Below, in pieces: positions 42,424-50,889 of a stretch of 62,989 nucleotides of DNA (its first letter is position 1; each line of letters opens with the position of its first letter). The stretch comes from Planococcus sp. CP5-4_YE. Lineage in GTDB: Bacteria; Bacillota; Bacilli; Bacillales_A; Planococcaceae. A program made the translations under genes and the position numbers. Location: contig NZ_JAHPZO010000018.1 in NCBI RefSeq assembly GCF_019042655.1, forward strand, positions 1 to 62,989, in the 5' to 3' direction. The notes under the pieces are model-generated. The model ran no database searches and was not told the DNA's origin. It saw nothing but the letters and a program-made list of their open reading frames with translations.

Positions 42424-42621
42424 ATGATACATACCAATTGGCTGGAAAAAGAAACCGTTCGTACCGTTACGTGCAAACACACCGATGCCGACAAGTTCTT
42501 AGTGTCGAATGTACTAACAGCAGGACAGCAATACGACGTAAAAAATGAAACGGATGAATTTTTGTTTGTAGTCGACAACACAGGGAAAATCGGAGGCTAT
42601 TACAAAACTTATTTCGAGTGA
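42424..42621 (+). CDS. DUF6501-like small protein
   Basis: A 65-residue protein with MIHTNWLEKETVRTVTCKHT, FLVSNVLTAGQQYDVKNETD and EFLFVVDNTGKIGGYYKTYF. It is a small beta-rich protein found in Bacillales as DUF6501, and its function is unknown. ATG 42424 is chosen with AAGG nine bases upstream. A terminator follows at once. Confidence 0.78.
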   Translation: MIHTNWLEKETVRTVTCKHTDADKFLVSNVLTAGQQYDVKNETDEFLFVVDNTGKIGGYYKTYFE

Positions 42622-42626
42622 TGAAC

Positions 42627-42652
42627 AAAACCGATGAATCCATCGGTTTTTT
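42627..42652 (+). terminator. Terminator of the DUF6501 gene
   Basis: AACCGATG pairs with CATCGGTT, with a T-run of six. Confidence 0.85.
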
Positions 42653-42675
42653 CTATGGAGACAGGAGTGAGGCAA

Positions 42676-43533
42676 ATGACGATTATTGATGAAGAAATCA
42701 AAAAACGGACGCAGCGGGACCACGCAGAAGTTTCGAACTTGATAGGGGAAGGCGGTTATATCTCGCCTGATGAAAATTTATGGAACGATATCCTGACAGC
42801 AGTCGTGCTGAAAAAGCCGGTGCTATTGAAAGGGCCGACGGGAGCCGGGAAAACGAAACTCGCCGAAAGCATTTCCGGGCTGTTCGGGCAACCGATTCAA
42901 AGCATCAACTGTTCTGTCGATTTGGATGCGGAAGCCTTGCTCGGCTTTAAGACGCTGGTGCAGCGCGACGGCCAAAGCGCGATCGAATTCGTGGAAGGCC
43001 CTGTTGTAACCGCTATGAAACAAGGCCACATCCTATACATCGATGAGATTAATATGGCGAAAGCCGAAACCTTGCCAATTCTTCACAGTGCACTCGACTA
43101 CCGAAGAATGATGACCAACCCATTCACGGGCGAAGTGATTGAGGCGCACCCTGATTTTTCAGTGGTGGCAGCCATCAACGAAGGCTATATCGGCACTTCG
43201 CCAATGAACGAAGCGCTGAAAAACCGATTTATTTCCTATCCGGTCCCTTATTTGTCCGGAGAACAGTTGCGAGGCCTATGGGACAGGGAATTTCCGGATG
43301 CCGACCCGAAACTGAAAAATTTCATGTTAAATTTGGCGTCGGATTTGATGAAGCAAGTAGAGACGGGCCTCATGTCGGAAGAAGCGGCTTCGATCCGCAG
43401 TTTATTGGATGCGACGGCACTCGCTCTGCATATCGATCCGCTGCGTGCTGTCCGCTACGCTATAGCGGAGAAACTGGACGACGAAAGTGAGCGGGAGCTG
43501 CTGATGGATTTGGCAAATACGTGGCGAAAGTAG
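42676..43533 (+). CDS. yojN: MoxR-type AAA ATPase YojN
   Basis: A 285-residue AAA+ ATPase. Walker A is LLKGPTGAGKTKLAES, Walker B is GHILYIDEINMAKAETLPIL and the sensor-1 Asn is in FSVVAAINEGYIG. The arginine finger is in ALKNRFISYPVPYL. MoxR proteins work with VWA-domain partners to remodel or load cofactors into proteins. The start is ATG 42676 after GGAGTGAGG. It is followed 9 bp later by the VWA partner yojO. Confidence 0.92.
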   Translation: MTIIDEEIKKRTQRDHAEVSNLIGEGGYISPDENLWNDILTAVVLKKPVLLKGPTGAGKTKLAESISGLFGQPIQSINCSVDLDAEALLGFKTLVQRDGQSAIEFVEGPVVTAMKQGHILYIDEINMAKAETLPILHSALDYRRMMTNPFTGEVIEAHPDFSVVAAINEGYIGTSPMNEALKNRFISYPVPYLSGEQLRGLWDREFPDADPKLKNFMLNLASDLMKQVETGLMSEEAASIRSLLDATALALHIDPLRAVRYAIAEKLDDESERELLMDLANTWRK

Positions 43534-43542
43534 GGGAGCAGG

Positions 43543-45399
43543 ATGACTTCAATCAATCGCTTTATCCAATTTAATAACGAAACGGTTGATACAAGGCTCC
43601 TTAACCGGATGGAACAGCTTGCAAGAGCACTATCATCCGCCCCTTATCTTCGGCTGACAACACGAAAGCTATGGGAATTCAGGCCATCTGAAGGCGCGGT
43701 TTCCATGAGTGTGTTTTGGCGCCATCGGCCAAAAGAAATCGAGCAGGCTGGGTACCTTTCGGATATTTATTTGGTAAGTGCTGGTTTTTGGAGCCATTTC
43801 AGCATGGGTTCTTGGCGTCGTTTCGAACAATCAGAGACGAGTTTACCGGAACTGGCAGTGCAATTGCTCTTGATGGCGGAAGAATTCCGTTTGAGTGACC
43901 GCATCGTATCGGAACGTCCGGGAACGAAGCATGCATTTGAAGTCAGGGAGAAAATTGTCTCCGGTTTTCATGCCGATCAGCTGGAACAGAACCGCAAGAA
44001 AGGTTTTTGGGCCGACGCTTTCTTAAATGCAGCCTATTTAAAATTACGTGGCAAAGATGTTTCGTTAAGTGATGAACTGGATCCGTTATTTTTGACGTGG
44101 ACGGAATTATTCAGTTCCAATTCCACTGAAGATTCAGCACATATCATCCTCAAGGTGTTGCCGAGGCTGGAATATTTACTGGAGTCAGATGTCCTCCATA
44201 CGTATTATACGTTCGGAGAACCGGCTGAAAAAACACCACCTCCAAGGTATCATGAAGGCATTGAAGCAGAGCAATCCGAAGAGGAAGAAGAAATCGAAAC
44301 GATTGAAGAATGGTTTCAATCGTGGCATCGCGAAACTGAATTGAACGATGCGGCAGCTCTGGAATATGAACTCGAACGCGGCGATTCAAAGCTTGCTGAT
44401 GGCGGCAGGGAAGAAGACGGTGCCGGGGAAGTCGAACAAACTGGAACGGGAGAGTCCCAAGGCGAACACCGTGAAGACAATCTGGCTGATGAACAGAGGA
44501 AAGATGAAAAGAAACCGAAAAAAGCAAACGGCCGTTTCGGCTCTGCGAATGATGGTGTGGTCTATTATGAATCACGCATCGAAGCTCTGCCCTACGACCG
44601 CCAGCAGCTGCAGCATTGGCGTAGTGAACAAGCACCATTTGTGCGCGCATTGCTGAAGGAAATGCAAAAACGCATGCAGCAGCGCATTGAAAGTGAACGG
44701 ACGAATTTGCATGCCGGCCGTTTGTCGAAAAATCTATTGCCGCTCCTTACCGATGAACGGCCAAAGCCTTTCTACCGGAAAACCGCACCATCGAAACAAT
44801 TGGATGCGGTGTTCAGTTTGATGATTGACGGATCCGCTTCGATGATCGACAAGCTTGACGAAACGAAGCAGGCGGTGCTGTTGTTCCACGATGTGCTCAG
44901 GGCTCTTAAAATTCCGCATGAAATTGCTGTTTTTTACGAAGATGCCTATGAGGCAGGGGATGATCAACAGCCCAATTATTTTGAATGGATGCACAAATTC
45001 ACTGACGGCACAGCTGATCATGCAGCGGAGATCCTTTCGCTAGATGCCCATGAAGACAACCGCGATGGGTTTGCGATTCGCTGGATGGCCGAACGCCTGA
45101 AACAGCGGCCGGAGAAGCATCGCTTTATGCTGGTCTTTTCGGATGGTGAGCCCTCTGCCTACAATTATGCGGATAATGGCATTATCGATACCGCTCAAGC
45201 TGTATCGGAAACCGAAAAGATGGGCATTGAAGTGATGCACTTGTTCTTGAGTGGAGAATCGACAAGCGAGGAACAAGCTGCATTCTACCGGATGCTTTAT
45301 GGCAATAAATCGGTCAGTGCCGATTCACTGGAGCAATTTGTCGAGCACACGTTGCGCTTATTGAAACGCACCTTGCATTTGGTCGTTCAGGCTTTGTAA
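43543..45399 (+). CDS. yojO: VWA-domain protein YojO (NorD/CoxE-like)
   Basis: A 618-residue protein. The first 230 residues are helical. A strongly acidic, repeat-poor linker (about 240-325, EQSEEEEEIETIEE and similar) separates them from a C-terminal VWA domain. The metal site is LMIDGSASMID (DxSxS) near residue 430, with downstream Thr/Asp in NRDGFAI and FSDGEPSAY. It is the typical partner of MoxR ATPases. It should be cytosolic. The gene ends 10 bp before a terminator that lies against MITE copy 3. Confidence 0.9.
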   Translation: MTSINRFIQFNNETVDTRLLNRMEQLARALSSAPYLRLTTRKLWEFRPSEGAVSMSVFWRHRPKEIEQAGYLSDIYLVSAGFWSHFSMGSWRRFEQSETSLPELAVQLLLMAEEFRLSDRIVSERPGTKHAFEVREKIVSGFHADQLEQNRKKGFWADAFLNAAYLKLRGKDVSLSDELDPLFLTWTELFSSNSTEDSAHIILKVLPRLEYLLESDVLHTYYTFGEPAEKTPPPRYHEGIEAEQSEEEEEIETIEEWFQSWHRETELNDAAALEYELERGDSKLADGGREEDGAGEVEQTGTGESQGEHREDNLADEQRKDEKKPKKANGRFGSANDGVVYYESRIEALPYDRQQLQHWRSEQAPFVRALLKEMQKRMQQRIESERTNLHAGRLSKNLLPLLTDERPKPFYRKTAPSKQLDAVFSLMIDGSASMIDKLDETKQAVLLFHDVLRALKIPHEIAVFYEDAYEAGDDQQPNYFEWMHKFTDGTADHAAEILSLDAHEDNRDGFAIRWMAERLKQRPEKHRFMLVFSDGEPSAYNYADNGIIDTAQAVSETEKMGIEVMHLFLSGESTSEEQAAFYRMLYGNKSVSADSLEQFVEHTLRLLKRTLHLVVQAL

Positions 45400-45409
45400 T
45401 GGACAATCT

Positions 45410-45446
45410 AAAAACCCCTTCGCAAAAAAATGCGAAGGGGTTTTTT
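45410..45446. terminator. Terminator, left copy beside MITE copy 3
   Basis: CCCCTTCGCA pairs with TGCGAAGGGG around six A residues, with A5 before and T6 after. It serves yojO. A very similar hairpin lies at 45764-45799 on the other side of the element, but that copy has one extra C and one extra G in matching stem positions. Confidence 0.9.
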
Positions 45447-45763
45447 CAGGCTGTCGAGAAACTCAGGAAACCGTATTTTTCGAAGCTTATCGTTCGCTTT
45501 CCGTGGGGCGGGAATCGAGCCTCCTCGACCGTTGCCGCAGTCTCCTGGGTCTCTCAAACCCGTCGCTTCGCTGCTCCTACAGGAAAGATAAGGTCGAAAT
45601 ACGTGTGAACTTATCTTTGCGAAGTAATGCGCAGCATTATTGAACAGAAGGTTTTACGAACGAACGCTTCTCCAAATACTTAGATAGTACATTGATTTTT
45701 GAATGTAGAAATGGTGATTTCCTTTTTAGTTCATGGCGGATTATAGACTTCTTCAACACTCTG
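45447..45763. mobile_element. MITE-like element, copy 3
   Basis: A 317-bp element. The left end is CAGGCTGTCGAGAAACTC and the right end, read inward, is CAGAGTGTTGAAGAAGTC. The right portion shares AAATACTTAG, CATTGATTTTTGAAT and the end with copy 2 (inverted). The left portion shares GAAGCTTATCGTTCGCTTTC and CGAGCCTCCTCG. The centre differs from copies 1 and 2 and contains its own hairpin (AAAGATAAG ... CTTATCTTT near 45583-45617). There is no coding capacity. It lies between two terminator copies separating convergent genes. Confidence 0.82.
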
Positions 45764-45800
45764 TAAAACCCCCTTCGCAAAAAATGCGAAGGGGGTTTTG
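45764..45800. terminator. Terminator, right copy beside MITE copy 3
   Basis: CCCCCTTCGCA pairs with TGCGAAGGGGG around five A residues. It serves the minus-strand telA gene, whose stop is at 45801. It is the partner of 45410-45446. Confidence 0.9.
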
Positions 45801-46973
45801 TCAGTTCTTTTCCTGGCCATCGTGGATGGCGAGCAGGCGTTGTTTCAAATCTTCTTCCATGCGGCCGATTTCAAGTTCTGCCGCTTTACGGTTGCGGCGG
45901 CCTTCTGCCTGGATTTTTAAGGTTTCTTCAATCGTTTCAAGCAAATTTTCCTGCGTTTGCTTCAAGGTCTCGATCTCGACAATGCCGCGTTCGTTTTCAC
46001 GTGCGGTTTCGATTGAGTTCATCTTGAGCATTTCCGAGTTTTTCAATAGCAGGTCGTTCGTGGTCGCGGTCACTTGTTTTTGCGCTTCCACCGCTTTCAT
46101 TTGTTTGTTTAAGGTCAGTGCGATGGCGATCTGGTTTTTCCATAGCGGAATGGACGTCATGATCGATGATTGGATTTTTTCTGCGAGCGTTTGGTTGGTT
46201 TGTTGGATCATGCGGATTTGCGGCGCGCTTTGGATGGTGATTTGGCGCGACAGTTGCAGGTCATACAGGCGTTTTTCCAAGCGGTCGACATACTGAACCA
46301 TATCGTTTACTTCCTGATAGGCCATCTGGTCGTTAGAAGCTTCGGCTTTTTTGCGCAAGGCGGGTATTGTTTCATTCATGATTTCATCCCGCTTGATTTC
46401 CGCTGCTGCGATGTAGACGTTCAAGGCCTGGAAGTAGGTCTTGTTCTGGTCGTATAATTGCTCCAGCATCTGGACATCATCCAACAATCCGCGTTTTGAA
46501 TGGTCTAGCTGGACGCTGATGCGGTCGACTTGTGTGCTTAACTTTTGGTATTTGCTCATCATTTCCTGCACTGAATACTTCGCGCGGTTAAATACTTTGC
46601 GCAGCCCTTTTTGCTTTTTCTGCGTCAGTTCTTCCGGATTTAGCTGTTCGAGCTTTTTCATGAGGTCATGGAGCACATCACCGACAGGGCCGATGTCTTT
46701 TCGCTGGACATGATCGAGCATTTTATGCGAAAACTGGCTCAACTGGTTTTGGGCATTGGCGCCGTATGTGAGGATAGCTTCACGGTTGCCAGTCGGAATC
46801 TGTTTGGCCAATTCGCGTGCTTTCTCCTGTTCTTCGGCACTCAGGCGCTCGAGCAGTGCAACAGGCTGTCCTTCCGTCTGCGCCAATTGCGTTTGCTGGG
46901 ATGATGTTCCCTCCATGCCAAACGGGGTCCCAAGAAGCTCATCCAACTCATTTCTCGTCTGATTGTTGGTCAT
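45801..46973 (-). CDS. telA: TelA/YaaN family protein
   Basis: A 390-residue largely helical protein of the TelA (toxic anion resistance) family. The repeated coiled-coil segments include QKGLRKVFNRAKYSVQEMMS and RDEIMNETIPALRKKAEASN. The conserved SIPLWKNQIAIALTLNKQ block is a family signature. ATG 46973 follows AAAGGAGACATGGAA. It overlaps xpaC by 26 bp, and the same xpaC-yaaN pair occurs in B. subtilis. The family is linked to tellurite and envelope-stress tolerance, but the mechanism is unclear. Confidence 0.9.
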   Translation of the reverse strand: MTNNQTRNELDELLGTPFGMEGTSSQQTQLAQTEGQPVALLERLSAEEQEKARELAKQIPTGNREAILTYGANAQNQLSQFSHKMLDHVQRKDIGPVGDVLHDLMKKLEQLNPEELTQKKQKGLRKVFNRAKYSVQEMMSKYQKLSTQVDRISVQLDHSKRGLLDDVQMLEQLYDQNKTYFQALNVYIAAAEIKRDEIMNETIPALRKKAEASNDQMAYQEVNDMVQYVDRLEKRLYDLQLSRQITIQSAPQIRMIQQTNQTLAEKIQSSIMTSIPLWKNQIAIALTLNKQMKAVEAQKQVTATTNDLLLKNSEMLKMNSIETARENERGIVEIETLKQTQENLLETIEETLKIQAEGRRNRKAAELEIGRMEEDLKQRLLAIHDGQEKN

Positions 46974-47652
46974 TTTCCATGTCTCCTTTATGTTCGATTT
47001 GCTGTTGCTGATCGATTGTTCTCGTATTGTGCTGGTCAACAGTGAGGCGCGCATAATCGAGTTCCATCCGCAATTGCTCCACGTCCATTGACAGCACGCG
47101 CTTCAGGTCAGCTTCCATTACTTGCTGCAATGAACGCAGCATTTCACGAGTTTCCTGGAGCGCAATGCGCATCTCCATGTCTTTGACCGGTTGCCCGACC
47201 AATAATGTATATTTGGCGGTCAATTCGATGGCAGAATCCAGGTGCGAATAGAAGAACGGTTCTGCCAAGTAGAATTTACGCGGGTTTTGCTGGACGATTG
47301 CCAGGATCTTAGTGGCGATTTTGACCATATCCATCAATTGCTTAAATGATGAAATGGACCGCACTTTATAGTATTGGCTTTGCAAGGTTTTAATTTTTTC
47401 TTTGCCTTCCTTGATTTGCACGCGGATATTCCGGTATTCGCTTCTGGTCATGCCGAGCTGTTTGGAATCGCTCGACAGCTGATATTGCTTCATCGATGTA
47501 TTGCTGGCAAAATAAGTGCCGGCTGCAACAGCACCTGAAGCAAGCAGCCCGATTTCCGCTCCTAAATAGAGAATCGGGAACATAGCGGACACGAGAGGGA
47601 GGCTGACCGATTGTCTTTTGATGAAGTTTTCGATCGGCTTAATGGGTTTCAT
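46948..47652 (-). CDS. xpaC: XpaC-family membrane protein
   Basis: A 234-residue protein. Two hydrophobic stretches near the N-terminus (LPLVSAMFPILYLGAEIGLL and ASGAVAAGTYFAS) are followed by coiled-coil helices (QYKLSS-like region, REMLRSLQQVMEADLKRVLS). It matches XpaC (5-bromo-4-chloroindolyl phosphate hydrolysis protein), whose name does not imply a proven hydrolase. The start has AAGGAGG. It is cotranscribed with telA. A promoter is visible at 47730-47758. Confidence 0.88.
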   Translation of the reverse strand: MKPIKPIENFIKRQSVSLPLVSAMFPILYLGAEIGLLASGAVAAGTYFASNTSMKQYQLSSDSKQLGMTRSEYRNIRVQIKEGKEKIKTLQSQYYKVRSISSFKQLMDMVKIATKILAIVQQNPRKFYLAEPFFYSHLDSAIELTAKYTLLVGQPVKDMEMRIALQETREMLRSLQQVMEADLKRVLSMDVEQLRMELDYARLTVDQHNTRTIDQQQQIEHKGDMENDQQSDEK

Positions 47653-47729
47653 GCTTTAACCTCCTTAACGGCTACTAAACTATACGTGTGGCGCAGGAAA
47701 AAGTTTCATGGTGCGCGTCTCTATCCCTT

Positions 47730-47758
47730 ATTTTACGTGAACGGGAGAGCCAATACAA
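47730..47758 (-). promoter_or_regulatory. Sigma-A promoter of xpaC-telA
   Basis: On the minus strand TTGTAT (47753-47758) and TAAAAT (47730-47735) have a 17-bp spacer, about 70 bp before xpaC. Confidence 0.62.
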
Positions 47759-47888
47759 ACTTCAGGACCGCTAGCGGGCTGACACATTAACGCTTTACAA
47801 ATTCCCATAAATTTGGCATAATACTTATAAGGATTTATTAGAGAGTTAAAAAAAGTTTGGAAAACATTCAGAAAGTTTTTAGATTTGT

Positions 47889-47916
47889 TTGACTTTTATA
47901 GTCAATTTGATATAAT
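47889..47916 (+). promoter_or_regulatory. Strong promoter of the cold-shock gene
   Basis: TTGACT (47889-47894) and TATAAT (47911-47916) have a 16-bp spacer. Transcription would start about 47923, giving a leader of about 143 nt before the start codon. A second TTTACA/CATAAT pair lies further upstream near 47797-47825. Confidence 0.8.
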
Positions 47917-47926
47917 TAAGGTAATT

Positions 47927-48032
47927 CAACATACGAACTTCCGCAACAGCTATTCACATATTCCCAAAAGTGATCAGCAAGTGTCGGTACTTTTGGGAAT
48001 ATGTGAATTTTTTTATGAAAGTTCGCATATTG
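47927..48032 (+). promoter_or_regulatory. Nested-hairpin cold-shock leader with embedded terminator-like stem
   Basis: The inner stem is TTCACATATTCCCAAAAGT (47953-47971) against its exact complement at 47989-48007, with a 17-nt loop and seven T residues after it. An outer stem pairs 47927-47940 (CAACATACGAACTT) with 48019-48032 at 12 of 14 positions. The inner stem plus T run looks like a terminator located before the coding region. Closing the outer stem would make a stable 5' structure of about 106 nt. It is likely a temperature- or RNA-chaperone-dependent control element. Confidence 0.75.
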
Positions 48033-48065
48033 AAAAATTTTGTTTACCACAGGAGGTAATTTAAC

Positions 48066-48266
48066 ATGCAAGAAGGTACAGTAAAATGGTTTAACTCAGA
48101 AAAAGGTTTTGGCTTCATCGAAGTTGAAGGCGGCGACGACGTATTCGTACACTTCTCAGCGATTCAAGGCGAAGGCTTTAAAACGCTTGACGAAGGACAG
48201 CGCGTAGAATTTGAAGTAGAGGAAGGCAACCGCGGACCTCAAGCTACTAACGTAACTAAACTTTAA
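48066..48266 (+). CDS. Major cold-shock protein
   Basis: A 66-residue CSD protein with [20 protein letters not shown] (RNP1), VFVHFSAIQ (RNP2) and [13 protein letters not shown]. It is an RNA chaperone. AGGAGG lies nine bases before ATG. The long structured leader and strong promoter point to high, temperature-dependent expression and autoregulation. It is close in sequence to the product of 9769-9975. Confidence 0.97.
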   Translation: MQEGTVKWFNSEKGFGFIEVEGGDDVFVHFSAIQGEGFKTLDEGQRVEFEVEEGNRGPQATNVTKL

Positions 48267-48277
48267 TTCTCCCATCC

Positions 48278-48306
48278 AAGAACTGCCATTACGGCAGTTC
48301 TTTTTT
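48278..48306 (+). terminator. Terminator of the cold-shock gene
   Basis: AAGAACTGCC pairs with GGCAGTTCTT, followed by T residues. Confidence 0.9.
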
Positions 48307-48402
48307 GATGGGTTTTTTCTTATAGTTACCATTGTTTAATATTCCCGCTTATTTGGGTATATCTAAAGTAGATTGCCAAGAATACTGGAGGGGGATTTAT
48401 CC

Positions 48403-48609
48403 ATGCAGGGAAAAGTGAAAGAGTTTAATGACGATAAAGGATTCGGCTATATCGAAGGCGATACGGGCGAACTGTTCTATTTCGAAACGATCAACATTAA
48501 TGAAGAGGGCTTCCGCCGCTTCGTGCCAAACCAGCATGTTGAATTTACTATTTATGACGGGGCTCCCGATAAAGAACGGGTAGCGACCAATGTCACATTA
48601 GTCTTCTAA
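48403..48609 (+). CDS. Divergent cold-shock-domain protein
   Basis: A 68-residue OB-fold protein (MQGKVKEFNDDKGFGYIEGD). RNP1 is kept as KGFGYIE, but the RNP2 segment is LFYFETI instead of VFVHFSAI, so one RNA-stacking position is altered. It ends VATNVTLVF. It begins at ATG 48403 after GGAGGGGG. It lies 137 bp after the major cold-shock gene and 25 bp before the DUF1232 gene, so it may be cotranscribed with the latter. Confidence 0.82.
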   Translation: MQGKVKEFNDDKGFGYIEGDTGELFYFETININEEGFRRFVPNQHVEFTIYDGAPDKERVATNVTLVF

Positions 48610-48633
48610 TTGCCGGATGAAAGGGGAACGCAT

Positions 48634-49110
48634 ATGGAGAACGAATATTTGAAAAAGCCATTGCCAAGTGAAGAAAAACAGCGTGATTTCTATCAAAAGC
48701 TGCGTTTCAGGGTGCATAATTGGCTCGAGGGCAAATCGTCAAAACTGGATTCCGCAGGCCAGTTTGTCTTATTTGCACCGGACCTTTTCCACTTATTAAC
48801 CCGTTTGCTACTTGATAGCCGCATCGATAAAAAGAGCAAAGCTTACGTTGGGGCTGGCGTGCTGTATTTCATGGCGCCAATCGATTTTCTTCCGGAAATT
48901 CTAGTCGGGCCCGCCGGATTCATGGACGATGTCATCGTCGCAGTCTACGTCATCAACACGGTCTTGAACCGCTTCCCGAAAGAAGTTGTGACAGAACATT
49001 GGGCAGGAGACGAAGATCTGTTGAAAGTGCTCAGCAAACTGGCGAGTTCCGGAGACCGATGGGCAGCAAAATTACCGGCTGGAAAAGCCGTGAAACGCTT
49101 CCTGAAATAA
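48634..49110 (+). CDS. YkvA-like DUF1232 membrane-associated protein
   Basis: A 158-residue protein. The conserved DUF1232 block is KSKAYVGAGVLYFMAPIDFL, then PEILVGPAGFMDDVIVAVYV. This hydrophobic stretch with the I-D-x-x-P and D-D features gives one or two membrane segments. The function is unknown. The start is ATG 48634 after AAAGGGG. Confidence 0.85.
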   Translation: MENEYLKKPLPSEEKQRDFYQKLRFRVHNWLEGKSSKLDSAGQFVLFAPDLFHLLTRLLLDSRIDKKSKAYVGAGVLYFMAPIDFLPEILVGPAGFMDDVIVAVYVINTVLNRFPKEVVTEHWAGDEDLLKVLSKLASSGDRWAAKLPAGKAVKRFLK

Positions 49111-49123
49111 ATTCAAAGCATAT

Positions 49124-49161
49124 AAAAACCCCTCAGAAATTTGATATTTCTGAGGGGTTTT
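49124..49161. terminator. Bidirectional terminator
   Basis: AAAACCCCTCAGAAAT pairs with ATTTCTGAGGGGTTTT, a 16-bp stem between convergent genes. Confidence 0.93.
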
Positions 49162-49175
49162 CGTGTGGCAAAAAA

Positions 49176-50783
49176 TTATTTGGCGATGCCTTGTGTTTCT
49201 TTCCATTCTAAGAATTCATCGTAGGTCAATTGCTTATCGAGAATCGAGCCATCTTCCTGAATTTCGATGACACGGTTGGCAACGGTCTGGATAAACTGAT
49301 GGTCATGGGAAGTGAAGACCATGGCGCCTTTAAAGGCGATCATGCCATTGTTCAAGGCTTGGATCGATTCGAGGTCCAAGTGGTTGGTCGGTTCGTCCAA
49401 TAGCAGCACGTTGGCATGCGACAGCATCATTTTCGATAGCATGCAGCGTACTTTTTCACCACCAGATAAAACAGAAGGTTTCTTTTTCACTTCTTCACCG
49501 GAGAACAGCATTCTGCCGAGGAATCCACGAAGGAAAGTTTCGCTTTCATCTTCTGGAGAGTACTGGCGAAGCCAATCCACCAAAGAAGTCTCGCTGCCTT
49601 CGAAGTATTCAGTATTGTCGATCGGCAAATAGGCACGTGAAGTCGTAACACCCCAACGGGCTGAACCTGAAGCCGGTTCGTCTTCTTCAGCAAGTACACG
49701 AAGGAGCGCAGATTTCGCCAATGGGTCACCCATCAAAACGATCTTGTCATCTTTATTCATATTAAAGCTGATGTTGTTCAATAATTGATTGCCATCAACG
49801 GTTTGGCTTAAGTCTTTCACTGTCAATACATCATTGCCGATTTCACGGCCGATGGTGAAGTTGACAAACGGATATTTACGGGAAGATGGACGGATATCGT
49901 CCAACTCGATTTTATCGAGCATTTTCTTCCGTGAAGTCGCTTGCTTCGATTTCGAGGCATTGGCGGAGAAGCGGGCTATAAAGGCTTGAAGCTCTTTGAT
50001 CTTTTCTTCTTTTTTCGAATTCTGATCAGATGCCAAACGCGTAGCCAACTGGCTGGACTCATACCAGAAGTCGTAGTTTCCGACATATAGCTGAATTTTT
50101 CCAAAATCGAGATCGGCGATATGCGTACAAACTTTGTTCAGGAAGTGGCGGTCATGCGAAACAACGATAACGGTATTGTCAAAGTTGATCAAAAATTCTT
50201 CCAGCCATTGGATGGCTTTCAAGTCCAAGTGGTTGGTCGGCTCATCCAATAGAAGAACATCGGGTTTGCCGAATAGAGCTTGTGCCAAAAGCACTTTAAC
50301 TTTATCGGATCCGGATAGTTCTGACATTTTCTTGTCGTGAAGAGCCTCAGTAATACCAAGTCCTTGCAACAGGATGGCAGCCTCCGATTCGGCTTCCCAA
50401 CCGTTTAGTTCCGCGAATTCGCCTTCGAGTTCCGCAGCACGCATGCCGTCCTCATCAGAGAAATCTTCTTTCATATAAATGGCATTCTTCTCAGACATGA
50501 CTTCGTAAAGTTTTTTATGGCCCATGATGACGGTCTCAAGAACCGCATGCTCCTCATATTCAAAATGGTTCTGCTTCAATACGGCGAGGCGTTCGCCAGA
50601 GCCCATGGAAACATTTCCGGATTGTGCTTCAAGTTCACCAGCAAGAATCTTGATGAATGTCGATTTGCCGGCACCGTTAGCACCGATTAAGCCGTAGCAA
50701 TTGCCGGGGTTGAACTGGATGTTGACATCTTCAAATAATTTGCGGTCGCCAAAACGCAAGGATACATCGTTTACTGCTATCAT
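49176..50783 (-). CDS. ykpA: ABC-F ATPase, YkpA/YbiT-like
   Basis: A 535-residue protein with two ABC domains and no membrane helices. The first has Walker A IGANGAGKST and ELSGSDKVKVLLAQALFG (degenerate signature, SGSDK) with VLLLDEPTNHLD. The second domain has a degenerate Walker A (GDPLAKSALLRV) and LSGGEKVRCMLSKMMLS with VLLLDEPTNHLD. This pattern is that of YbiT/YkpA. The role is on ribosomes, probably translation restart or stress adaptation. GGAGGACGAATAATA precedes ATG. Confidence 0.92.
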   Translation of the reverse strand: MIAVNDVSLRFGDRKLFEDVNIQFNPGNCYGLIGANGAGKSTFIKILAGELEAQSGNVSMGSGERLAVLKQNHFEYEEHAVLETVIMGHKKLYEVMSEKNAIYMKEDFSDEDGMRAAELEGEFAELNGWEAESEAAILLQGLGITEALHDKKMSELSGSDKVKVLLAQALFGKPDVLLLDEPTNHLDLKAIQWLEEFLINFDNTVIVVSHDRHFLNKVCTHIADLDFGKIQLYVGNYDFWYESSQLATRLASDQNSKKEEKIKELQAFIARFSANASKSKQATSRKKMLDKIELDDIRPSSRKYPFVNFTIGREIGNDVLTVKDLSQTVDGNQLLNNISFNMNKDDKIVLMGDPLAKSALLRVLAEEDEPASGSARWGVTTSRAYLPIDNTEYFEGSETSLVDWLRQYSPEDESETFLRGFLGRMLFSGEEVKKKPSVLSGGEKVRCMLSKMMLSHANVLLLDEPTNHLDLESIQALNNGMIAFKGAMVFTSHDHQFIQTVANRVIEIQEDGSILDKQLTYDEFLEWKETQGIAK

Positions 50784-50889
50784 TATTATTCGTCCTCCTA
50801 AAATTCACAATATGAATAGTATAACACGAATACACCCTAAACCGGTAGCGTTCAAAGCCTGCGTCAGCTAAACTAATAGAGGACAAGCG

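Noticed and set aside
44150..44650. 166-codon open frame antisense to yojO
   Set aside because: Arises opposite the acidic linker. Arg/His-rich product and no ribosome site.
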